A DNA stretch of 64,000 nucleotides, taken from NCBI GenBank assembly GCA_903884945.1, contig CAISGR010000235.1, positions 18,090-82,089 of the forward strand, written 5' to 3'. Under the pieces are notes generated by a model. It saw only the letters and a list, made by a program, of their open reading frames with translations. It ran no database searches and was not told the DNA's origin. Below, one piece after another: positions 35,447 to 43,439 of this stretch; position 1 is the stretch's first letter, and each line of letters starts with the position of its first letter. This DNA is from an uncultured bacterium. GTDB lineage: Bacteria > Pseudomonadota > Alphaproteobacteria > Sphingomonadales > Sphingomonadaceae. A program made the translations under genes and the position numbers.

Positions 35447-37095
35447 CAATTCGCCCAGTAAATATAGGTTTCGCCTGGCTTCGGCCGGGTGCCGAGCGGC
35501 CGGTCGATAGCAATGGGCGAGCGGATCAGCGAGGGCCAAGATGGCTTCACGCTCTGTGCGTCATGCTCCGCCAGCAACTTGGCCAGGCGCGCGACCACGT
35601 CGGCATGCTGTGCGGCGACGTCATGTTGTTCCGTCGGGTCCGCCTTCATGTCGAAGAGCAGCGACTGGTGCGGCAGGTCGAGCGCCTGCAGCTTCCAGTC
35701 GCCGTCGCGTACGACGCGATAGGCCCCGCTGCGCCAGAACAGCGTCCGGTGCGGTGCGCCGGTCTGCCTGCCTTCGATGAAGGGCAGCAGGTCGACGCCA
35801 TCGACCGCCCGGTCGCGCGGCATCGGAATGCCGGCTGCGGCGCCGGCGGTGGCGAAGATGTCGAAATGGCTCACCGGCCCGGTGACGCGCGTCGCGGGTT
35901 TGATCTGGGCGGGCCAGCGCATGAAGAACGGCACCTTCATGCCGCCCTCGAAGAAGGTCGCCTTCCAGCCGCGATAGGGGCGATTGATGTCGGGCAGGCC
36001 GATATAATGCGCGCCGCCATTGTCGCTGGTGAAGATCACGAGCGTGTTGCGGTCGAGCCCCTGCGCCTTCAGCCCCGCCATCACCCGGCCGACACCGCGA
36101 TCGAGCGCGCGGATCATCGCCGCATAGACGCGGGTGCGACGGTCGGCGATCTGCGGCAGCGCGTCATAATCCGCCTTCAGCGCCTGGAGCGGCGTGTGCG
36201 GCGCGTTATAGGCGAGGTACATGAAGAAGGGCCGGTTGCGGTTCGCCTTGATCGAATCGATCGCCTGGTCGGTCAGGTAATCGGTCATGTAGCGGTTCGG
36301 GTGGAAGCGGTGGCCACCATTATACTGGACGCTGAACGGGAGGTTCGCCCAGATATATTTGTCGATCGGATCGAAGTCCTGCTTCGAGTTGACCGCGTTG
36401 GGGTCGTTCTCCGGCAGGTACATCTGCCCGCCGATGATGAAGCCCAGGCTCTCGTCGAAACCCTGTTGCTCGGGGCGCATGCCCTTGGCGCCGCCGAGAT
36501 GCCATTTGCCGAGATGCACGGTGTGATAGCCCTTGCCGCGCATCAGCTCGGCAATGGTCAGTTCCGATGCCGGCACGCCCTTGTCGTCGGCGGGCGGATC
36601 CACCTTCGCCGCGTCCTCGTCGAAGATCGTCTTGTGTTCCCAGTCGCTGGGAAAGCCGGCGATGGTGCGCGCGAAACGGGTATCGGTCGGGGTGAATTCG
36701 AAACCGAAGCGGGTCGGGTAGCGCCCGGTCATCAGCGCGGCGCGGCTCGGCGCGCACGTCGCGTTGCCGGCATAGCCATCGGCGAAGCTCACCCCGTCAT
36801 GGCCGATCGCGTCGATATTGGGGGTCTTGAGCAGGCCGCCGGCGACGCCGCCGCCGTTGAAGCTGATATCGTTGTAGCCGAGGTCGTCGGCCACGATCAG
36901 GATCACGTTGGGCGGGCGCTGGTCAGCGGGAAGCGTGGGCTTGAGCGGCCCCTTTTCCCAGGCGACGGGCTCGTTGGGGTAGACATGCGGTGCAAGCCAG
37001 CCGGCCAGGTGCAGCAGGACATAGTCCTTGGCGAGGAAGCCGCCGACCACGAGCGTGACGACGGCACCGAGCAGGATCTTGAGCCAGGTCTTCAT
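35446..37095 (-). CDS. type I sulfatase, membrane-anchored
   Basis: 549 residues. The formylglycine site is CAPSR at C114 within GNATCAPSRAALMTGRYPTR, the cysteine-type motif that needs an FGE for activation; D70 and D71 in IVADDLGYNDISFN bind the metal, and HLGKWHLGG and FTSDNGGAHY complete the active site. The N-terminus (WLKILLGAVVTLVVGGFLAKDYVLL) is one hydrophobic helix without twin arginines, so Sec export and membrane anchoring are likely. An AGGA precedes ATG 37095. Second gene of a four-gene operon. The sulfate ester substrate is unknown. Confidence 0.94.
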   Translation of the reverse strand: MKTWLKILLGAVVTLVVGGFLAKDYVLLHLAGWLAPHVYPNEPVAWEKGPLKPTLPADQRPPNVILIVADDLGYNDISFNGGGVAGGLLKTPNIDAIGHDGVSFADGYAGNATCAPSRAALMTGRYPTRFGFEFTPTDTRFARTIAGFPSDWEHKTIFDEDAAKVDPPADDKGVPASELTIAELMRGKGYHTVHLGKWHLGGAKGMRPEQQGFDESLGFIIGGQMYLPENDPNAVNSKQDFDPIDKYIWANLPFSVQYNGGHRFHPNRYMTDYLTDQAIDSIKANRNRPFFMYLAYNAPHTPLQALKADYDALPQIADRRTRVYAAMIRALDRGVGRVMAGLKAQGLDRNTLVIFTSDNGGAHYIGLPDINRPYRGWKATFFEGGMKVPFFMRWPAQIKPATRVTGPVSHFDIFATAGAAAGIPMPRDRAVDGVDLLPFIEGRQTGAPHRTLFWRSGAYRVVRDGDWKLQALDLPHQSLLFDMKADPTEQHDVAAQHADVVARLAKLLAEHDAQSVKPSWPSLIRSPIAIDRPLGTRPKPGETYIYWAN

Positions 37096-37105
37096 GATCG
37101 GGTCC

Positions 37106-37486
37106 TCAGCGCTGGAGGGGCAGGAAGCGGCGCCCGACCAGCAGGAGCGCGATCATCACTGCCTCGACGATCATCGGTCCGAACGCGGTCGGCGCGATCC
37201 CGTCGACGAACAGGCTGACGCAGCGGGCCGACAGCGCGATGCCGAGCAGGAGCAGCGGCACCCCCAGCGGCCCGGCCCGGCCGCGCCATGCACCGGCCAG
37301 CGCGAAGGCGCCGCCGGTCACGAAAAAGGCGGTGAAGTCGGCGCGCATCGTCGCGAGGCCCTGAATGCCGACGGGCGTCAGGAAGAATTTCGCGCCCAGC
37401 CCGGCGGGGTCGAGCAGAAAGCCGAACCCGATCGCCAGGTTGAACAATCCGACGAGCGCAATGATCCCGCGCACCGCATTCCGCAT
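37106..37486 (-). CDS. DUF4345-like small membrane protein
   Basis: 126 residues with four hydrophobic segments and the DUF4345-like middle part GLATMRADFTAFFVTGGAFALAG. ATG 37486 has AGGGAGAGG upstream; the upstream open frame is unlikely to be used. It opens the operon controlled by the dyad at 37540 and lies ten bases before the sulfatase. Family function is unknown; in this setting it may help membrane handling of the sulfatase or its substrate (speculation). Confidence 0.75.
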   Translation of the reverse strand: MRNAVRGIIALVGLFNLAIGFGFLLDPAGLGAKFFLTPVGIQGLATMRADFTAFFVTGGAFALAGAWRGRAGPLGVPLLLLGIALSARCVSLFVDGIAPTAFGPMIVEAVMIALLLVGRRFLPLQR

Positions 37487-37539
37487 GACCGCCTCTCCCT
37501 GTGTTTTGCCACATCGTAACAGCGCTCCGGCGCTTTGCA

Positions 37540-37566
37540 ATATTGGCATTGATAATGTCAATTTAT
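37540..37566. promoter_or_regulatory. probable TetR operator 1 (divergent promoter region)
   Basis: Reads ATATTGGCAT, six bases, TGTCA, two bases, TTAT. The core 37542-37562 is an imperfect palindrome with half-site ATTGRCATT. It lies between the DUF4345 and hydrolase starts, so one site can control both operons. The same element with the same spacing recurs at 42460. Confidence 0.65.
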
Positions 37567-37597
37567 CGACGCATCATCGCGGCACAGGAGAGAAGTG

Positions 37598-38692
37598 ATG
37601 CGCAGGCAGTGGAAATGGGCGGCCGGTGTCGCGGCGCTGGTCATCGTCGCCGCGATCGGGGTGAAGCTGTTCCAGCGGCCGATCGGCATGATGCTGCTGA
37701 AGCGCGCCGTGGCCGAGCGGGTCGGGCGGGATGCGACCGCGGGCCTGCCGGACGGCCTGCATGTCGCGCTGTGCGGCACAGGGTCGCCGCTCCCCGATCC
37801 AACCCGCGCCGGGCCCTGTACGATCGTGATCGCGGGCACGCGCATCTTCCTGGTCGATGCCGGCGAAGGGGGCGCGCGGAACATCGTGCAGATGGGCATC
37901 CCGCCGGGCCGGATCGAGGCACTGTTCCTCACCCATTTCCATTCGGACCATATCGATGGACTCGCGCCGATCATGCTGCTGCGCTGGTCGGGCCAGTCGT
38001 GGCAGACCCCGCTGCCGATCCATGGACCGCCGGGCGTCGATCGCGTGGTTGCCGGATTCCGCGCTGCCTATACCCTCGATACCGGGTACCGGGTCGCCCA
38101 TCACGGCCCGAAGATCCTGCCGCCGGGCGGTGCCGGCGGAACGGCGCTGCCGTTCGCGCTGCCGCCCGCCGGGGAGGGCGATTCGGTGGTCCTGGTGAAG
38201 GACGGCGGGGTCAGGATCACGGCCTTCCGGGTCAACCACAAGCCGGTCGAGCCGGCGGTAGGCTATCGCTTCGACTATAAGGGCCGCTCGGTCGTGCTGA
38301 GCGGCGATACGGTGCCTACACCCAGCCTGATCGCAGCGGCGCAGGGCGCCGATGTGCTGGTGCATGAAGCGCTGCAGCCCAAGCTGGTCGCGCTGCTGAC
38401 CAGCGGGCTCGAAGCCAGGGGCCAGGCCAATATGGCGCAGGTCACCCGGGACATCATCGGCTACCATTCCACGCCGGAGCAGGCCGCGCAGGACGCGAAG
38501 GCAGCGGGCGTGCGCTATTTGATGCTCAACCATCTGGTCCCGCCGCTGCCGATGCGCTTTGCCTATCCTGCCTTTCTCGGCGACGCCCATCGCTATTATG
38601 ACGGACCGATCACGGTCGGGGAGGATGGGATGATGCTGAGCCTGCCTGCGGGCGGTCGCGAGATCGTCCTGAAGCGGCTGATGGTCCGGTGA
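37598..38692 (+). CDS. metallo-beta-lactamase-fold hydrolase, membrane-anchored
   Basis: 364 residues. One N-terminal signal-anchor helix (WKWAAGVAALVIVAAIGVKL), then the metal-binding HxHxDH motif in LFLTHFHSDHIDGLAPIML and later histidines and an aspartate in SVVLSGDTVPT and MLNHLVPP, as in the RNase Z-like/AtsA branch. The MBL-fold arylsulfatase of marine bacteria belongs to this branch, and this gene is coupled to a sulfatase (GTGA overlap of four bases), so a third sulfate-ester hydrolase is possible; lactonase or phosphodiesterase are alternatives. ATG 37598 has GGAG seven bases upstream. Confidence 0.85.
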   Translation: MRRQWKWAAGVAALVIVAAIGVKLFQRPIGMMLLKRAVAERVGRDATAGLPDGLHVALCGTGSPLPDPTRAGPCTIVIAGTRIFLVDAGEGGARNIVQMGIPPGRIEALFLTHFHSDHIDGLAPIMLLRWSGQSWQTPLPIHGPPGVDRVVAGFRAAYTLDTGYRVAHHGPKILPPGGAGGTALPFALPPAGEGDSVVLVKDGGVRITAFRVNHKPVEPAVGYRFDYKGRSVVLSGDTVPTPSLIAAAQGADVLVHEALQPKLVALLTSGLEARGQANMAQVTRDIIGYHSTPEQAAQDAKAAGVRYLMLNHLVPPLPMRFAYPAFLGDAHRYYDGPITVGEDGMMLSLPAGGREIVLKRLMVR

Positions 38693-40482
38693 AGCGCGCG
38701 CTTGCCCTGCTCGGCGCGGTCGCACTGGTCGGCAACGCATCGCCCGGCGATGGAAAGCCGCCCGAGCGGAAGCGGCCGAATATCGTCATCCTGCTCGCCG
38801 ACGACTGGGGCTTCAGCGACGTCGGCAGCTTCGGTGCGGAGTTTCGCACGCCGAACATCGACGCGCTGGCAAAGGCGGGCGTGCGCTTTTCCGATTTCCA
38901 TGTCGCCGGTTCCTGCTCGCCGACGCGGGCGATGCTCCAGACCGGGGTCAGCAACCATCGCGCCGGTCTCGGCAACATGCCCGAGACGATTCCGCCCGAG
39001 CATGTCGGCAAGCCCGGCTATGATACGGTGCTCAACGATCGCGTCGTGACGATGGCGAGCCTGTTCCGCGACGGGGGCTACCGCACCTATCTCACCGGCA
39101 AATGGCATCTCGGCAAGACGCCGGACAAGCTGCCGACCGCGCGGGGCTATGATCACGCCTTTTCGCTCGCCGATGCCGGTGCGGACAATTTCGAGCAGCG
39201 CCCGATCGAGGGCCTGTACGACACCGCCGACTGGACCGAGGACGGCAAGCCGGCGACGCTGCCGAAGGACTATTATTCCTCCCGCTTCGTCATCGACAGG
39301 ATGATCGCCTATATCGACGGCGGTCGCAGCAGCGGGAAGCCCTTCTTCGCCTCGGTCAATTTCCTCGCCAACCATATCCCGGTACAGGCGCCCGACGCCT
39401 ATATCGATCGTTACCGCGCGGCTTATCGGCAGGGCTGGACGGCGATTCGCGCGGCGCGGCGCGACCGGGCGGCGGCGCTCGGCATCGTGCCCGCGGGCAC
39501 GCCGATGGTGACGATGGGGACCACCCGCGACTGGGCGACGCTCACGGCCGACCAGCGCGCCGCCTATGCCCGCGCCATGGCCGCCTATGGCGGGATGGCC
39601 GAGGCCGCCGACGAACAGATCGGCCGGCTGGTGGCGCACCTCAAGGCGAGCGGCGATTACGACAACACCGTCTTCGTCTTCCTGTCGGACAATGGCGCCG
39701 AACCGACCGACCCGATGGGGACCTTTCTCGGCCGGCTGAACAGCCGCATCCATTATAATATGGACCCGGCCGAACAGGGGCGACGCGGCTCCTTCACCTC
39801 GATCGGGCCGGGCTGGGCCAGTGCGGCATCGTCGCCGCTCCGGGGGTATAAATTCTCGGCCGGCGAGGGAGGCTTGCGCGTGCCGCTGATCATTGCCTGG
39901 CCGGGCAATCCGGCGGTGAAGGCGGGGACGGTCGCCGGGCGTCTGGCCTATGTCACCGACATCGCGCCGACCCTGCTCGGCCTGGCCGCGGTGCCGGGGC
40001 ATGGCGACACCTATCGCGGCAGGCGGGTCGAGCCGATGACCGGGGCCAGCCTGTGGCCGATGCTGACGGGGCAGGCGGACCGGGTCCATCCCGATACCCA
40101 GCCGATCGGCTATGAGCTGTCGGGCAACGCCGCGATCTTCCGGGGCGACTACAAGCTGGTGAAGAACCTGCCCCCGACTGGGACGGGCGAATGGCATCTC
40201 TACGATATCGTCCGCGATCCGGGCGAGACGCACGATCTGGCCGGGGCCATGCCGGGGCTCTTCGCGACGATGCAGGGCGACTATGCCGCCTTCGCCGCAC
40301 GCGACCAGGTGCTGCCGATGCCTGCGGGCTATACCGCCGAACAACAGATCAACACCAACGGCTTCAACAAGAGCGTGCGCCCCAAGCTGGTGCGCGGCGC
40401 AGCCCTGCTGCTGGCCCTGGCGGCGATGGTCGGCGGTGCGATCTGGTGGCGCTGGCGGAAGCGCGCGTCAGCGGCGCGCTAG
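38689..40482 (+). CDS. type I sulfatase with C-terminal membrane anchor
   Basis: 597 residues. Signal peptide (MKRALALLGAVALVGNASPG), metal ligands in IVILLADDWGFSDVGSFG, formylglycine site C76 in SCSPTRAMLQTG (CxPxR cysteine type), then TGKWHLGKTPDKLPT and LSDNGAEPTDPMG. The C-terminus has a hydrophobic helix and a basic end (AALLLALAAMVGGAIWWRWRKRA), so it is probably tethered to the inner membrane facing the periplasm. GTG 38689 overlaps the MBL-hydrolase stop. Longer C-terminal half than sulfatase 1, closer to arylsulfatase A-type enzymes. Its end overlaps the convergent isomerase gene by 15 bases. Confidence 0.93.
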   Translation: MKRALALLGAVALVGNASPGDGKPPERKRPNIVILLADDWGFSDVGSFGAEFRTPNIDALAKAGVRFSDFHVAGSCSPTRAMLQTGVSNHRAGLGNMPETIPPEHVGKPGYDTVLNDRVVTMASLFRDGGYRTYLTGKWHLGKTPDKLPTARGYDHAFSLADAGADNFEQRPIEGLYDTADWTEDGKPATLPKDYYSSRFVIDRMIAYIDGGRSSGKPFFASVNFLANHIPVQAPDAYIDRYRAAYRQGWTAIRAARRDRAAALGIVPAGTPMVTMGTTRDWATLTADQRAAYARAMAAYGGMAEAADEQIGRLVAHLKASGDYDNTVFVFLSDNGAEPTDPMGTFLGRLNSRIHYNMDPAEQGRRGSFTSIGPGWASAASSPLRGYKFSAGEGGLRVPLIIAWPGNPAVKAGTVAGRLAYVTDIAPTLLGLAAVPGHGDTYRGRRVEPMTGASLWPMLTGQADRVHPDTQPIGYELSGNAAIFRGDYKLVKNLPPTGTGEWHLYDIVRDPGETHDLAGAMPGLFATMQGDYAAFAARDQVLPMPAGYTAEQQINTNGFNKSVRPKLVRGAALLLALAAMVGGAIWWRWRKRASAAR

Positions 40483-41118
40483 GCCGCGCTGCGCCATCCG
40501 CCATTTGAGCTGGTCGAACCGGTCCTGGCCGAAAAAGGGTTCGCCCTCGAACACCATCAGCGGCACGCCATAATGGCCGCCGACGCGCTGCGCGTCCTGG
40601 TTGGCGGTGACGACCGCGACATGGTGATCCGGATCCGCGTCGATCGCCGCGTCCATCTCGGCAAGGTCCAGTCCGGCGCGGTCGGCGGCGCGCGCGAGGT
40701 GGTCGCCGAGATGCCAGTCGGTCACTGACCCGCCCCAGATCAGCCGGCTGACCTCGTCGAGAAAGGCGAGGCCCTTGCCGCGCTCGGTCGCCGCGACGCC
40801 GAGGTGGGTCAGCCGGTGGATATGGGGCTGCTCCCTGGGATAGGTCCGTGTCGCAAAATCCATCTTGACCGGATCGGGCGAGGCCCAGCGGAAGGGCAGG
40901 CCGACGAATTCGGCGCTGCGAAAGATGTCGCGCATGAAATAGCTCAGCCAGAGCGGATCGTTGCTGGTGAAGAAATCGGGCTGGCGGACGGCGATCGGAT
41001 AGACGACGCGGACAGTGGCGGCGACATCATAGTCGCGTTCCAGCTCCACCAGGCGGGGCGTGACCAGATAGGAATAGGGCGAGCGGAACGACCAGTAGAG
41101 GTCGTAGCCGAGCGTCAC
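40468..41118 (-). CDS. DsbA-fold isomerase (2-hydroxychromene-2-carboxylate isomerase type)
   Basis: About 216 residues of the GST-kappa/NahD group: YWSFRSPYSYLVTPRLVELERDYDV at the start (S-x-Y-S in place of CxxC), PFRWASPDPVKMDFATRTYP in the middle and GHYGVPLMVFEGEPFFGQDRFDQLKWRM at the end, which is the family signature. Such enzymes isomerise ring-cleavage intermediates of naphthalene-like aromatics with glutathione; here the substrate is unknown. GTG 41118 overlaps the DUF1330 stop (GTGA). Last gene of the dehalogenase operon. Confidence 0.87.
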   Translation of the reverse strand: MTLGYDLYWSFRSPYSYLVTPRLVELERDYDVAATVRVVYPIAVRQPDFFTSNDPLWLSYFMRDIFRSAEFVGLPFRWASPDPVKMDFATRTYPREQPHIHRLTHLGVAATERGKGLAFLDEVSRLIWGGSVTDWHLGDHLARAADRAGLDLAEMDAAIDADPDHHVAVVTANQDAQRVGGHYGVPLMVFEGEPFFGQDRFDQLKWRMAQRGLARR

Positions 41119-41528
41119 GCGCCGAGCGCCTTGGTGCGGATGTTCAGCTGCCCGGCGAGGCCGGCGATGCGGTGCTTCTCGATCGCCTGATATTCGGGCG
41201 AGGAGACCATCTTCATCATCGCCGCGCGCGAGGGATATTCGGCGAGGGCGACCATGTCCCACAACTCGTCGATCTCGCCCAGCATCAATTCCGTCACGTC
41301 GCCGGCATAGCGCGCGCGGCCGCCGACCGAGGCGAGGCAGGCCTGCACCGCGGCTGCATAGCGGCGATACGCGTCCTTGCCGCTGAGGTCGGGGTCGGAT
41401 CCGTCCGGATATTCGGCGCGCTCCTTGAACTTGAGCAGGTTGACCATGACGAAGGGGCCGTCCTCGGTGCCGCCGAAAAAGGCGGCGACCTGGTCGGGAC
41501 CGGGAAAGACGGCGTTGGTGAAGTTCAT
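41115..41528 (-). CDS. DUF1330-family small protein
   Basis: 137 residues. The ferredoxin-like DUF1330 pattern is visible: PFVMVNLLKFKERAEYPDG, KDAYRRYAAAVQACLASVGGRARYAGD, WDMVALAEYPSRAAMMKMVSSPEYQAIEKHRIAGLAG. Members resemble EthD/ABM domain proteins that shepherd small reactive compounds; no confirmed activity. Middle gene of three in the operon, coupled downstream to the isomerase. Confidence 0.82.
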   Translation of the reverse strand: MNFTNAVFPGPDQVAAFFGGTEDGPFVMVNLLKFKERAEYPDGSDPDLSGKDAYRRYAAAVQACLASVGGRARYAGDVTELMLGEIDELWDMVALAEYPSRAAMMKMVSSPEYQAIEKHRIAGLAGQLNIRTKALGA

Positions 41529-41541
41529 GGCGTGCTTTCGG

Positions 41542-42441
41542 TCAGGCGCGGATGAAGGAATCGATCAGGGCACAAATCTCGTCGGGTCGGTCTTCCTGCA
41601 GGAAGTGCCCGCCGCCCGCGATGATGGCGTGCGGCTGCCCATGGGCGCCGGGGATGCGTTCGATGAACGCCTTCTCGCCACCGCGGGTGACGGCGTCATT
41701 GTCGCTGAAGGCGGTCAGCACCGGCTTGTCGAAATGCTCGAGTACCGCCCAGGCGGCGCGGTTTTCCGCGACCGAGGCGTGTTCCGGCGTGATCGGCACC
41801 AGCGTGGGAAATTGCCGCGCGCCTTCCTTGTAGCGCTCGTCGGGAAAGGGAGCGTCATAGGCGGCGATTTCCGCGGGGGTCAGGTCGCGCGTGGTACCGC
41901 CATTGACGATGAAGCCGACCGGGAATTGCGGCACGTTCTGGCTGAAGGCGAGCCAGGCGTTGAAGCCCTCGGACGATCCGGTGCCCACCGGCAAGCCGGT
42001 ATTGGCGATCACCAGCCGGGCGAAGCGATCCGGAAAGGCGGCGACCAGCCGCAGGCCGATCAGCCCGCCCCAATCCTGGCAGAACAGCGTAATGTCGTCC
42101 GCATCGAGCGCGGTCAGCCAGTCGCTCATCCAGGCGACGTGGCGCTCATAGGTATAGTCCGTGCGGGCGGCAGGCTTGTCCGACTTCCCGAAGCCGATCA
42201 GGTCGGGCGCAATCACCCGATAGCCCTTCGCCACGAGCAGCGGCACGAACTTGCGATAGAGATAGGACCAGCTCGGCTCGCCGTGCATCAGCAGCACCGG
42301 CGGCGCATCGCGCGGCCCCTCGTCGATATAATGGATGCGCAGATCGGTACCGTCCGCATCTGTAACCGTCAGGTAATGCGGTGCGAAAGGATAGTCAGCC
42401 AGCCCGGCGAATCGCTCGTCCGGCGTCCTCAGCACCTGCAT
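41542..42441 (-). CDS. haloalkane dehalogenase (HLD-I/DhlA type)
   Basis: Alpha/beta hydrolase that would cleave a carbon-halogen bond with water. 299 residues. Signatures are [12 protein letters not shown] (oxyanion region), nucleophile D123 in [11 protein letters not shown] with the halide-binding W124 next to it, an acidic residue in FSDNDAVT and H279 in [12 protein letters not shown]. The same fold serves epoxide hydrolases, but tryptophan after the nucleophile favours dehalogenase. ATG 42441 is preferred to a GTG six bases upstream because GGGAG sits nine bases away. First gene of the operon; operator 2 is 19 bases before the start. Confidence 0.88.
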   Translation of the reverse strand: MQVLRTPDERFAGLADYPFAPHYLTVTDADGTDLRIHYIDEGPRDAPPVLLMHGEPSWSYLYRKFVPLLVAKGYRVIAPDLIGFGKSDKPAARTDYTYERHVAWMSDWLTALDADDITLFCQDWGGLIGLRLVAAFPDRFARLVIANTGLPVGTGSSEGFNAWLAFSQNVPQFPVGFIVNGGTTRDLTPAEIAAYDAPFPDERYKEGARQFPTLVPITPEHASVAENRAAWAVLEHFDKPVLTAFSDNDAVTRGGEKAFIERIPGAHGQPHAIIAGGGHFLQEDRPDEICALIDSFIRA

Positions 42442-42459
42442 CGTCACTCTCCCGCTTAT

Positions 42460-42486
42460 ATATTGGCATGTAGAGTGTCATATTAT
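42460..42486. promoter_or_regulatory. probable TetR operator 2 (dehalogenase promoter)
   Basis: ATATTGGCAT, six bases, TGTCA, two bases, TTAT: 21 of 27 positions match operator 1 at 37540 in the same register. On the minus strand it overlaps a TATAAG-like -10 region in front of the dehalogenase gene, so bound repressor would block transcription. Confidence 0.65.
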
Positions 42487-42509
42487 TCCGGGCCGGTCAA
42501 CGTCACCGA

Positions 42510-43439
42510 TCAGGGACGGGGCGGCACCGGATGATCGCTGACGAAGCGCACCCCGATATGGTCGGTGCCGAGCCCCCGCTCCTGGAACTGGCGCGCGGCC
42601 GGTCGGTAGCGCGCGCAGTAATTGCCTGCGCAAAGATAGGATCCGCCCTTGATGACATGCATGTCGCCCTGCGGCCCCCCGGGCTGGTTGGTCCACTCCC
42701 AGACATTGCCGATCATGTCGTAGAGCCCGAAGGCATTGGGCTTGAAGCAGCCCACCGGTGCCCGGCCACGGTATCCGTCGAGCCCCAGGTCGCGCACCGG
42801 GAAGACGCCCTGATAATAATTCGCCTGGGGCCTGCCGTCGCTGTCGACCGGTTCGGGCAGTGCCCTTTGCCCGGCGCGGGCGGCATATTCCCATTGCGCT
42901 TCGGTCGGCAGCTGCTTGCCGGCCCAGCGGGCATAGGCTTCGGCATCCTCATAAGCGATCTGGACGACCGGCTCATGCTCGTGCCCGACGATCGACTCGG
43001 CCGGGCCGGACGGATGACGCCACTGCGCACCGACCACCCAGCGCCACCAGCGCGGATCGTCATGGCTCGGCACGGTGAAGACGGCGGAGCCGGGGATCAG
43101 CATCTCGGGCGGCGCGCCGGGCAGCCTGGGCGGCGGGCGCTCGGCCATGGTCTTGTAGCCGGTCGCCTTCACGAAGGCGGCGAACTCGGCATTGGTCAAC
43201 TCATGCGCGTCTATCCAGAACGGTTTGACCGACACGGTGTGCGGCGGCCCCTCCTCGCGATAGAGCGGGTTGTCGCCCATCACGAAGCTGCCGCCCGGAA
43301 TCGCCACCATCGGCGCGTCGACGAGGTTGGCGCAAGACGAGCCCGATTGCGCTGTCGGCTTTGCGGCTCGTTCCTGCTGCGAACCGCAGCCGGCCAGCAG
43401 CGCCAGGCCGAGCAATGCGAGCGTCCCCCACCTATGCAT
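42510..43439 (-). CDS. formylglycine-generating enzyme, predicted lipoprotein
   Basis: 309 residues. Converts the cysteine of sulfatase CxPxR motifs to formylglycine. The copper-binding, catalytic cysteine pair is present as C270 and C275 in GGSYLCAGNYCARYRPAARQ, matching the C-x4-C of known FGEs; MVAIPGGSFVMGDN, LPTEAQWEYAARAG and GLYDMIGNVWEWT are the usual SUMF1/FGE landmarks. The N-terminus is a lipoprotein signal ([20 protein letters not shown], lipobox LLAGC, C18), so it should act outside the cytoplasm. ATG 43439 lies inside the end of bioA (8-base overlap). A GTG five codons upstream is an alternative start. Confidence 0.9.
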   Translation of the reverse strand: MHRWGTLALLGLALLAGCGSQQERAAKPTAQSGSSCANLVDAPMVAIPGGSFVMGDNPLYREEGPPHTVSVKPFWIDAHELTNAEFAAFVKATGYKTMAERPPPRLPGAPPEMLIPGSAVFTVPSHDDPRWWRWVVGAQWRHPSGPAESIVGHEHEPVVQIAYEDAEAYARWAGKQLPTEAQWEYAARAGQRALPEPVDSDGRPQANYYQGVFPVRDLGLDGYRGRAPVGCFKPNAFGLYDMIGNVWEWTNQPGGPQGDMHVIKGGSYLCAGNYCARYRPAARQFQERGLGTDHIGVRFVSDHPVPPRP

